Shown: positions 1-5,608 of the stretch, one piece after another | Position numbering within the stretch: the stretch's first letter is position 1 | Layout of the letters: the number at the start of each line of letters is the position of its first letter | Origin: Burkholderiales bacterium | GTDB lineage: Bacteria > Pseudomonadota > Gammaproteobacteria > Burkholderiales > Burkholderiaceae | Direction of reading: 5' to 3' | Assembly (NCBI GenBank): GCA_947447845.1 | Contig: CANFNO010000108.1 | Span: 1-7,861 of the forward strand | DNA length: 7,861 nt | Made by a program: the position numbers and the translations under genes | The notes under the pieces: model-generated | Told to the model about the DNA's origin: nothing | Databases searched by the model: none | Seen by the model: the letters and a program-made list of their open reading frames with translations, nothing else

Positions 1-203
1 CTCAGCGCCCAGCCCATCAGAGCAAAGATCACGAACACCAGCATCAGGCAGATCGTGGTGATGCGAATGCCGATGCTTTCCAGCGGATGCAACTCACCGA
101 AGGCCAGCAGCGGGCCAATGAACCAGACGGCTAGCGCCAACAGAATGAGCGCCAGAAACGCCAGAATGGCGCGCACCACGGGAGAACTAAAGAACCCTTG
201 CAT
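1..203 (-). CDS. tssM: T6SS membrane-complex protein TssM (IcmF), N-terminal fragment
   Basis: TssM is the large inner-membrane scaffold of the T6SS, linking TssL to the outer-membrane lipoprotein TssJ. Only the first 67 residues are in the window, starting MQGFFSSPVVRAILAFLAL. Two hydrophobic segments (about 11-34 and 47-66) match the N-terminal transmembrane hairpin of this family, with IGPLLAFGELHPLESIGIR between them, a typical TssM loop. ATG at 203 has a clear AGGAAG seven bases upstream (216-211) and follows the tssL stop by 14 nt, so the two are co-transcribed. The frame is open to the window edge. The call rests on the hairpin, the loop and the tssL-tssM order; the ATPase-like and periplasmic parts are out of view. 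Confidence 0.9.
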   Translation of the reverse strand, partial: MQGFFSSPVVRAILAFLALILLALAVWFIGPLLAFGELHPLESIGIRITTICLMLVFVIFALMGWAL

Positions 204-210
204 TTTTATT

Positions 211-216
211 CTTCCT
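211..216 (-). promoter_or_regulatory. Ribosome binding site of tssM
   Basis: AGGAAG lies 7 nt before the ATG at 203, in the 14-nt gap after the tssL stop. It is the best Shine-Dalgarno in the window and fixes the tssM start. Confidence 0.8.
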
Positions 217-217
217 G

Positions 218-1582
218 TTATTTTTTTGCGGGCGCAGAAGGGGCTGAAGCGGCCATTTGCGGTGCGTCAGGCGCGGCAGCTGCGCCGCTTACTTCGATTT
301 CGACACGCCGGTTGGCAGCGCGCGCCACGTCGGTATCCGCTGTATCCAGGGGTTGTGTGTCTCCCATACCAACGGCCTGCAAGCGCTTGGCATCAATGCC
401 CTTGGCTTGCAACAACGTCACCACACTCTTGGCCCGCTTTTCAGACAACACCATGTTGCTGGGAAACTCCGGCGTGGCAATCGGCTGGTTGTCGGTATGG
501 CCAATCACACGCACCGTGCCATCCACTTGCTGCAGCGCACTGGCCACTTTGTCGAGAATGGCCAGAGTGCCAGGACTCAACTTGTCGAGACCGCCAGAGA
601 ACATGCCATCGCCCTTGAAAACCACGCGCGCACGCTGGTCGTTTTCATCCACTTTGATGCGGCCCTGCTTCACCTCAAGTTGCAGTAGCTGCGCCAGATT
701 GATGTTGGCCGCAGTCTTGCGCGCCTGTGGTGGTGGTTGCAATTTGGCTAGCGCTTCAATGTTCCTTTCGACCACAGCAGACTTGGTCAGCAACTGGTAC
801 TTGAACCAGCTGAACTGCCCGAACAGCACCAGACCCAGCACACTGGCCGACACCCACACGGGAATGGAGCGCAGCAGCTTGAACTTGCCCTGCCCCACGC
901 CCTGCCAATGCGGCGACAACTCGCGCGCCACCGGCTCGCGACTGGCCGACACCATGGTGTAGAGGCGGTGACGAATCGTCTCGATCATGCGATGACCATC
1001 GGTCTGCACACGGTAGTCGCCCATAAAGCCTAGGCTCAACAGGTGGTGAATCACCTCGAGCACAGGCATGTGTTCGTCCGGCGCATTGGCCAGGCGACCG
1101 ATCAGCAGAAACACCGTCTTACCGCCACCGCTCTCACCATGAAACTGGTTCAGCAGCGCCTGCGTGGACCACATGCCGGTATTGCCCGCCTCGCCACCCG
1201 CCCAGGGCTTGGCGCTGATGGCTTCGTCCAACGCGGTGCACAGCGCATAGCGCACCGCCAGCATATGGTCGCGCCGCAGATTGGCCTGCTCGCTCAGCCG
1301 CGTGTAGGTCTGCAGTTCTTGCGTGAGCAAGGTGTGCAAACCACGCAAGCCCTCGGCATTGAGCTCCTTGGGCAACTCGGCCAGGCTGCGCAGCAACACA
1401 CTGCCCGCCTCCAGAAACGGATTGCGGTTTTGCTCCACCGCCAGAATCACATCGGCCAGGCGGGCGTCGTGGTTGGGGCCGGTCTCGAACACGAGGCCGG
1501 CCTCCTTGTCGTGGATGACAGGAAAGCCCGGGCCCTGCTCGCCTTCGAATGGGTCGCCTTTGAACTGAATATCGTTTTTCAT
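218..1582 (-). CDS. tssL: T6SS membrane-complex protein TssL (IcmH/DotU) with OmpA-like domain
   Basis: TssL is an inner-membrane subunit of the TssJLM complex that anchors the T6SS and contacts the baseplate. This is the extended form of 454 residues. A cytoplasmic DotU-type domain spans about 38-230, with FHGESGGGKTVFLLIGRLA at 147-165 and LGFMGDYRV at 184-192. A single membrane helix lies at about 239-263. The periplasmic OmpA/MotB-like domain (about 316-432) has VIGHTDN at 359-365, LSEKRAKSV at 379-387 and NRRVEIEV at 424-431; Asp364 and Arg425/426 are the expected peptidoglycan-binding positions. The Ala/Pro-rich tail is low complexity. ATG at 1582 is the only sensible start (the next Met is residue 107), though its Shine-Dalgarno is poor (AAAAGAAAAACGC). 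The 51-nt gap to the upstream immunity gene shows no terminator hairpin, so read-through is likely. Complete, with no missing motif seen. Confidence 0.96.
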   Translation of the reverse strand: MKNDIQFKGDPFEGEQGPGFPVIHDKEAGLVFETGPNHDARLADVILAVEQNRNPFLEAGSVLLRSLAELPKELNAEGLRGLHTLLTQELQTYTRLSEQANLRRDHMLAVRYALCTALDEAISAKPWAGGEAGNTGMWSTQALLNQFHGESGGGKTVFLLIGRLANAPDEHMPVLEVIHHLLSLGFMGDYRVQTDGHRMIETIRHRLYTMVSASREPVARELSPHWQGVGQGKFKLLRSIPVWVSASVLGLVLFGQFSWFKYQLLTKSAVVERNIEALAKLQPPPQARKTAANINLAQLLQLEVKQGRIKVDENDQRARVVFKGDGMFSGGLDKLSPGTLAILDKVASALQQVDGTVRVIGHTDNQPIATPEFPSNMVLSEKRAKSVVTLLQAKGIDAKRLQAVGMGDTQPLDTADTDVARAANRRVEIEVSGAAAAPDAPQMAASAPSAPAKK

Positions 1583-1633
1583 GCGTTTTTCTTTTGGTTT
1601 GGGTGCTGAAAATGAATGTTTGCTGCCGAGAAA

Positions 1634-2746
1634 TCAGTTGACTGCCTGAATCTGTTGGCCGTCGGGCAAGGCGCCTTCACGCCATTTGAAGGTCGACAAG
1701 GCGTAGTCCCACAGCTTGAGAAGTTCGGGCTCAGGGGGCAGCTTGTCGTAAGGCTTACCAGTGGCGACTTCTTTTGCGGTATGCGGGGTGTTGAGGTGCA
1801 CCGCAATTCCTGGTTTGAGCACCCCACCATCGAGTGCACCCTTGATTGCCCATTTCATGCGGAAATAGGTGTGGCCGTTATTCAGCGTGGTGCGCGTTAC
1901 AAATTCCTGGCCTGCAAATCCCGCCAAAGTGCGATCCCGTTTGCGCAGTACCTTGAAGTCTTTGAAGTCCTCGGGCCCGCCATCAACCAACATGATCTTG
2001 GCCCGGTCCTCGTCGTACTTCAGGTCTTCGATGCCGTTGTAAATGGCGACCTTGTAAAGGTTCTCACGATAGGAAACCACCAAGCGAGTTCCGAACGCAA
2101 TCTCGGAAATCAAACCGGCACTGGCATTCCTGCCCGTCTCCCCGCTAACTACCGCACTGTCAATGCACAGCCCATCGCGACTGGGGAACTGTCCCGGCGC
2201 CAGCGGGTGAATGCGACTCAGGATGGGGGTGTACTTTTCAAAGTCGGACTTAAACAAGTCCGGCGTGGGCATTGCGTTCGGTGTGTCGAGCTCGCCGGTT
2301 CGCATCTCATACGCGTGGTCTTTATCCAGAAAAACAAATCGCTCAAGATTCGGCCCCCATAGCGAGACCTCGTTGTCGAAATAGGCGACAAATGCCGCAT
2401 TGCTTCCGATCTTTGCAAATTGCGCCAAGCGTGATCCGGCCTTTTTGTGCGTCTGATTGAGGTAACGCTTGCGCACCACTTCCACGCCATCCCAGAACTG
2501 CTGCTCACTCAGGCTGGGTATGCGCTTGACCTCCGCGAAATCGAAGTCCGTGCTCCAGGTCAACGGGCGATCTTCGGGCAGGCTCATCATCACGCGGCCT
2601 ACACAGTGGGTTTTCCAGCTCATGGGGAGTCCTGTATCGGATGGGGTGGGAGGCGTAGGCGCTGGCGGCTGCGCAGTGACACAGCTGCTGACCAACAGCG
2701 TGACAAGGGCCAGCCAGCACATGCGGTGGATTGAACGGCGCTTCAC
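1634..2746 (-). CDS. Tli4-family T6SS immunity lipoprotein (downstream copy)
   Basis: A second predicted periplasmic immunity protein of 370 residues, paralogous to the gene upstream of the lipase. The signal peptide (K2, R3, R4; hydrophobic 11-19) ends in lipobox V-S-S-C with Cys22; +2 is Val, favouring the outer membrane. A Pro/Thr-rich linker (26-37) leads to the mature domain at Met42, MSWKTHCVGRVMMSLPEDR, identical to the paralog over 19 residues. By hand alignment 107 of the first 153 mature residues match the paralog, without gaps; the whole mature part differs by one single-residue indel. Cys48 and Cys194 are conserved. The start is GTG at 2746, overlapping the lipase TGA (GTGA), with GAGG 7 nt upstream; an ATG eight codons later would drop the Lys-Arg-Arg signal and has less support. 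It may protect against the same lipase or a lost or related one. Confidence 0.87.
   Translation of the reverse strand: MKRRSIHRMCWLALVTLLVSSCVTAQPPAPTPPTPSDTGLPMSWKTHCVGRVMMSLPEDRPLTWSTDFDFAEVKRIPSLSEQQFWDGVEVVRKRYLNQTHKKAGSRLAQFAKIGSNAAFVAYFDNEVSLWGPNLERFVFLDKDHAYEMRTGELDTPNAMPTPDLFKSDFEKYTPILSRIHPLAPGQFPSRDGLCIDSAVVSGETGRNASAGLISEIAFGTRLVVSYRENLYKVAIYNGIEDLKYDEDRAKIMLVDGGPEDFKDFKVLRKRDRTLAGFAGQEFVTRTTLNNGHTYFRMKWAIKGALDGGVLKPGIAVHLNTPHTAKEVATGKPYDKLPPEPELLKLWDYALSTFKWREGALPDGQQIQAVN
1687..1714. repeat. 28-bp exact direct repeat, copy in the 3' part of downstream tli
   Basis: This segment is identical to 4528-4555. It is one of the longest exact stretches shared by the two immunity genes and lies in the codons for the conserved LWDYALSTF region. 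It reflects paralogy, not a mobile element end. Confidence 0.85.
2571..2625. repeat. 55-bp near-identical direct repeat at the mature-domain start, downstream tli
   Basis: Matches 5409-5463: 26 exact bases (2571-2596), then a 4-base stretch with two mismatches (2597 and 2600), then 25 exact bases (2601-2625). It covers the codons of the invariant first 19 mature residues. The similarity decays at once upstream, in the linker and signal peptide. Confidence 0.85.
2621..2633 (-). promoter_or_regulatory. Possible internal ribosome binding site and start in downstream tli
   Basis: AGGA at 2633-2630 is 6 nt before the in-frame ATG at 2623-2621 (Met42), the first residue of the conserved mature domain. 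The product would have 329 residues and no lipoprotein signal. The arrangement matches the paralog, although the rest of the spacer differs (CTCCCC here, AACACC there). Conservation of the encoded Thr-Gly is the alternative explanation. Confidence 0.4.
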
Positions 2747-4473
2747 GCTCGCACCTCGGCCTTAAGCACACGCACAATGGCTTGCAACGCGGCTGCAGGG
2801 CCTTCCGAACGAGACTTTGGGCTATAGCTGCTGTTATGGATATAGCCGCTGCCCCGCACCAGCAAATTACCGGGTTTTACGCCCTGGTCCACCGACATGG
2901 CCGACGCATGGGCCGGCACAACACCGTCGCCTGCTGATTCAGGGTCAGACAATTGGGCTTGAATCAACAGGCCATCGTTCAACAAGAGGACGCGCGTACC
3001 GGCTTTGGGCGCAACGTTGATAGGAAAGGCGCCGTGAAAGCGCTGTAACTTGTCAATTTGCTCGGCACCAACTTCTTTAGCAAGCTTCCAGGTTACGGTG
3101 GCATAGGTTAAATGGTCACTGTCCAATCCGTAATGCGCGTGCGTGTTGGGGTGAAAGTCTCCCGCTGCTTGTACCTTCATGTGAAAGGAGGAGGCCTTGT
3201 CAATAGCTTTGCCATACCTTTCCAGTAAGGTATCGTTTAGTCCCGCCGGATTTAGCCATTCCACGTTCAACAAGCGCCACCAGCACGCCTGCTCCAAATA
3301 TATTTCCTGGTAGGGGTCGCCACCAGCCTTTGGCAGTTCCTTGATGACTTTGCCATCTATATCAGTAATCCTGAGCCAGGGCTTGCCTTGGTTGTAACGC
3401 GCATTCGGCAGCAGCTCCAACGGACCAACGTTGACCGCCAGCGCCGGAGTAACGTAGTCGCCGGTTGGACCTAGTACCTTTGGACCTACCCATTCCCCGA
3501 GCCAATCGCCAGGGCCGTGCCATGGCTCCCCCCCAGATCCTGCCACCATGCTCTTGTAGGAAGCCGCAGCACCGTCCGTTGGCATGACGCCATGGAACAC
3601 CCCGGCCACTTTGTCAGTCGCGCCATGCACAATGCACGCCGCGCGGGCCACCAAACCACCCATGCTGTGAGTTACCAGAATAACCCGCTTGCAAATGCGT
3701 CCGTCCTTGTTGTACTGAGCAATTGTTTTATCGATGAAGGCGCTTAGCGCCGCGCCCGACTCCAAATTGCTTTGCAACCAGTTATAGCCAAACGCATGTA
3801 CGGGGTTGTCAACCTTGAGCAAAATATCCAAGTCAACCGCACCAAGGGTAGCGCCGGGTTTGTCCTTCGCCACACCATGCGGGTTCTTCGTAGCAGTTTG
3901 TTTAAGAGATGCCAGCGCGGTATTGTCTAAAAGACCGCCGCCAACTCGCAGCTTCCCTGGGCCGTTAAGCTGGTTGTCTAGCCAATCCAAAAAGCCACCA
4001 TAAAACTCTGCCGACACCGTGCCCCAGCCGCGCGCACGCGCCTGCGCCTCACTCTGCCTAGAAATGGGCGTCCTATTTGTTGAAGCATCCACGTGGATGC
4101 TTCCCCGATCGTCCACTGCGACCTTGTCACCTTGAAAACGTAACTGATATTGGTCTTTTTTGCGCAAAACCCACTCGCTAGCAAGTTCCTCTTTGCTATC
4201 GACTCGCCAAGTCGGGGCACCGGACCTAATGATTGCCTTTCCAAAGCCATCCGAAATGTCAGCTTTCGCCTTGAGGTTACTACCCATAATCCCAGGCACA
4301 AAAATGATTGGGACTGCCAAGGCTGGAGGTAGACAGCCGACGCTGACACTGGGGCGTCCTTCGGGCGTGGTGCAGGACGTAAAGCGAAAGCAAACATCGT
4401 CTTCTTGCCAGCCACGGGCATAGGCTTCGCGCAGGTGCTCGCTCACATCGTGGGAACCAAGTTGCTTGGCCAT
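2743..4473 (-). CDS. Putative T6SS antibacterial lipase effector (Tle type, alpha/beta hydrolase)
   Basis: Predicted phospholipase/lipase delivered into the periplasm of rival cells to attack membrane lipids. It has 576 residues and no signal peptide or PAAR motif, as expected for cargo. Residues 54-67 (VPIIFVPGIMGSNL) form the first strand and an oxyanion-hole region like that of LCAT-type lipases. VILVTHSMGGLVARA (264-278) is the nucleophile elbow with Ser270. GDGVVPAHAS (515-524) offers the acid Asp516, and GYIHNSSYS (543-551) offers His546. The elbow reads T-H-S-M-G, so the first Gly of classical GxSxG is Thr. The open frame extends back to 4620 but that part overlaps the immunity gene out of frame; ATG at 4473 is chosen because AAGGGG lies 9 nt upstream and the gap after the immunity stop is 1 nt. 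Its TGA overlaps the next GTG. The flanking Tli4-family genes suggest Tle4, but the Tle subfamily was not verified. Confidence 0.9.
   Translation of the reverse strand: MAKQLGSHDVSEHLREAYARGWQEDDVCFRFTSCTTPEGRPSVSVGCLPPALAVPIIFVPGIMGSNLKAKADISDGFGKAIIRSGAPTWRVDSKEELASEWVLRKKDQYQLRFQGDKVAVDDRGSIHVDASTNRTPISRQSEAQARARGWGTVSAEFYGGFLDWLDNQLNGPGKLRVGGGLLDNTALASLKQTATKNPHGVAKDKPGATLGAVDLDILLKVDNPVHAFGYNWLQSNLESGAALSAFIDKTIAQYNKDGRICKRVILVTHSMGGLVARAACIVHGATDKVAGVFHGVMPTDGAAASYKSMVAGSGGEPWHGPGDWLGEWVGPKVLGPTGDYVTPALAVNVGPLELLPNARYNQGKPWLRITDIDGKVIKELPKAGGDPYQEIYLEQACWWRLLNVEWLNPAGLNDTLLERYGKAIDKASSFHMKVQAAGDFHPNTHAHYGLDSDHLTYATVTWKLAKEVGAEQIDKLQRFHGAFPINVAPKAGTRVLLLNDGLLIQAQLSDPESAGDGVVPAHASAMSVDQGVKPGNLLVRGSGYIHNSSYSPKSRSEGPAAALQAIVRVLKAEVRA
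2754..2757 (-). promoter_or_regulatory. Ribosome binding site that supports the GTG start of downstream tli
   Basis: GAGG sits 7 nt before the GTG at 2746-2744, within the last codons of the lipase gene. Together with the positively charged residues encoded next (K-R-R), it decides for GTG over the ATG at 2722. Confidence 0.6.
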
Positions 4474-4474
4474 A

Positions 4475-5608
4475 CTAATTAACCCCTTGTATTTTCTGGC
4501 CATCAAGCAAGGCGCCATCACGCCACCTGAAGGTCGACAAGGCGTAGTCCCACAGATTGATGAGTTCGGGCTCAGGTGGCAGCTTGTCGTAGGGCTTGTG
4601 GTAAGCGTCCGACAAAACATCTGGAGTGTTCAGGTGAATCTGAATCGCTGGCTTAAGTACGCCACCATCCAACGCGCCCTTGATAGTCCACTGCATGCGG
4701 TAGAAGACGTGACCGCTGTTAAGCGTGGTACGGGCAATAAACTCCTGCCCGGCCAGGCCATCAAGCGCACGCTCACGCTTGCGCAGCATCTTGAATTCTT
4801 TAAAGCCCCCAGGTCCCTTGTCTGGAGCCCTCAGCTTAGACCGCTCTTGATCAAGTTCAACATCTTCAAAGCCGCTGTACAAGGCGATCTTGTAGTTATT
4901 CTCTAGGTATCCAACACCCAACTTCGTGCCAAATGCAATCTCGGAGACTAGTGCGGCACGCGAATTCATTCCGGTTTCGCCGCTCACTACGGCACCATCT
5001 ACGCATAAACCGTCGCGGCTTGGCAGTTGGCCCAGTGCCAGAAAATGTATACGGTTCAGGATTGGAGTGTATTTGTCGACAAAAGGCTTGAATACACCAG
5101 GTGAGGGAGCGACGTTGCCAGTGCTTAACGAACCAGTCAGCATTTGATAGGCGTGGTCACGATCCAGGTATACATAGCGCTCTAAATTAGGCCCACGATA
5201 CGAGACCTCATTGTCGTAATAGGCAACAAAGACTGCGTTCTCGCCCACCTTCTCGAAGTGCGCAAGTCGGCTAGGTGCTTTGTCATGCTTTTGCGCAAGG
5301 TAGCGCTGACGCACCACCTCCACACCGTCCCAGAACTCTTGTTTACTCATTGGTTGCAGACGCGATACGTCGGCACCATCAAATCCCGCACTCCAAGTCA
5401 GCTTGCGGTCTTCGGGCAGGCTCATCATCACGCGACCGACACAGTGGGTTTTCCAGCTCATGGTGTTTCCTGTTTGTTGCGGGCCGGGTGGTGCAGGCCA
5501 GCTGTTTTGACCTGTGGCGCTGCAGCTTTGCATCAGCGCCAGCGCAAACAATCCGACGCCTAGCCATTGGGAACGGCGGGCCTTCACGAAGAAGGAGAAC
5601 TTATTCAT
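4475..5608 (-). CDS. Tli4-family T6SS immunity lipoprotein (upstream copy)
   Basis: Predicted periplasmic immunity protein that neutralises the adjacent lipase. It has 377 residues. The N-terminus is basic (K3, K9, R11, R12), followed by a hydrophobic stretch (16-26) and a variant lipobox M-Q-S-C with Cys29 as the probable lipidated residue. Position +2 is Ser, not Asp, which in classical Lol sorting favours the outer membrane. A Pro/Gly/Gln-rich linker (31-49) leads to the mature domain starting MSWKTHCVGRVMMSLPEDR, which resembles Tli4 N-terminal domains; the C-terminal half ends KPYDKLPPEPELINLWDYAL. Cys56 and Cys202 are conserved in the downstream paralog and could form a disulfide. ATG at 5608 overlaps the vgrG stop (ATGA); its Shine-Dalgarno (GGTGG) is weak, so re-initiation is likely. 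Its TAG stop is one base before the lipase ATG. The Tli4 assignment is by sequence pattern and by context beside a lipase; direct inhibition is inferred. Confidence 0.88.
   Translation of the reverse strand: MNKFSFFVKARRSQWLGVGLFALALMQSCSATGQNSWPAPPGPQQTGNTMSWKTHCVGRVMMSLPEDRKLTWSAGFDGADVSRLQPMSKQEFWDGVEVVRQRYLAQKHDKAPSRLAHFEKVGENAVFVAYYDNEVSYRGPNLERYVYLDRDHAYQMLTGSLSTGNVAPSPGVFKPFVDKYTPILNRIHFLALGQLPSRDGLCVDGAVVSGETGMNSRAALVSEIAFGTKLGVGYLENNYKIALYSGFEDVELDQERSKLRAPDKGPGGFKEFKMLRKRERALDGLAGQEFIARTTLNSGHVFYRMQWTIKGALDGGVLKPAIQIHLNTPDVLSDAYHKPYDKLPPEPELINLWDYALSTFRWRDGALLDGQKIQGVN
4483..4488 (-). promoter_or_regulatory. Ribosome binding site of the lipase gene
   Basis: AAGGGG lies 9 nt before the ATG at 4473, inside the last codons of the upstream immunity gene. 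It is the main reason for choosing this start over the far longer open frame that begins at 4620. Confidence 0.7.
4528..4555. repeat. 28-bp exact direct repeat, copy in the 3' part of upstream tli
   Basis: Partner of 1687-1714, 2841 bp away in the same orientation. Confidence 0.85.
5409..5463. repeat. 55-bp near-identical direct repeat at the mature-domain start, upstream tli
   Basis: Partner of 2571-2625, offset by 2838 bp in the same orientation. Confidence 0.85.
5459..5471 (-). promoter_or_regulatory. Possible internal ribosome binding site and start in upstream tli
   Basis: AGGA at 5471-5468 lies 6 nt before an in-frame ATG at 5461-5459 (Met50), exactly where the linker ends and the mature domain begins. 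Use of this start would give a 328-residue protein without signal peptide or lipid Cys. The paralog has the same AGGA and spacing. It may instead be ordinary coding sequence for the conserved Thr-Gly before Met50. Confidence 0.4.

Noticed and set aside
198..962. A plus-strand open frame of 254 codons opposite tssL.
   Set aside because: The minus strand encodes a complete TssL with all motifs; the plus frame is Ser/Thr/Cys-rich antisense shadow.
1112..1135. A Walker A-like GESGGGKT in TssL (residues 149-156).
   Set aside because: TssL is not known as an ATPase, there is no Walker B nearby, and this spot is the usual conserved H-x-E-x-x-G-G segment of the DotU fold. The match is coincidental.
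1583..1633. Possible terminator or promoter between the downstream immunity gene and tssL.
   Set aside because: The 51 nt are A-rich on the coding strand but have no GC-rich stem followed by a T-run, and no credible -35/-10 pair.
4474..4620. A 49-residue N-terminal extension of the lipase in the same open frame.
   Set aside because: It overlaps the upstream immunity gene out of frame, is rich in Ser/Pro/Thr/Cys without domain likeness, and resembles the equivalent out-of-frame reading of the paralogous immunity gene. The ATG at 4473 has a good Shine-Dalgarno.
1634..5608. The paired direct repeats as ends of an insertion sequence or transposon.
   Set aside because: The repeats lie inside the two paralogous coding sequences; there is no transposase, terminal inverted repeat or target-site duplication.
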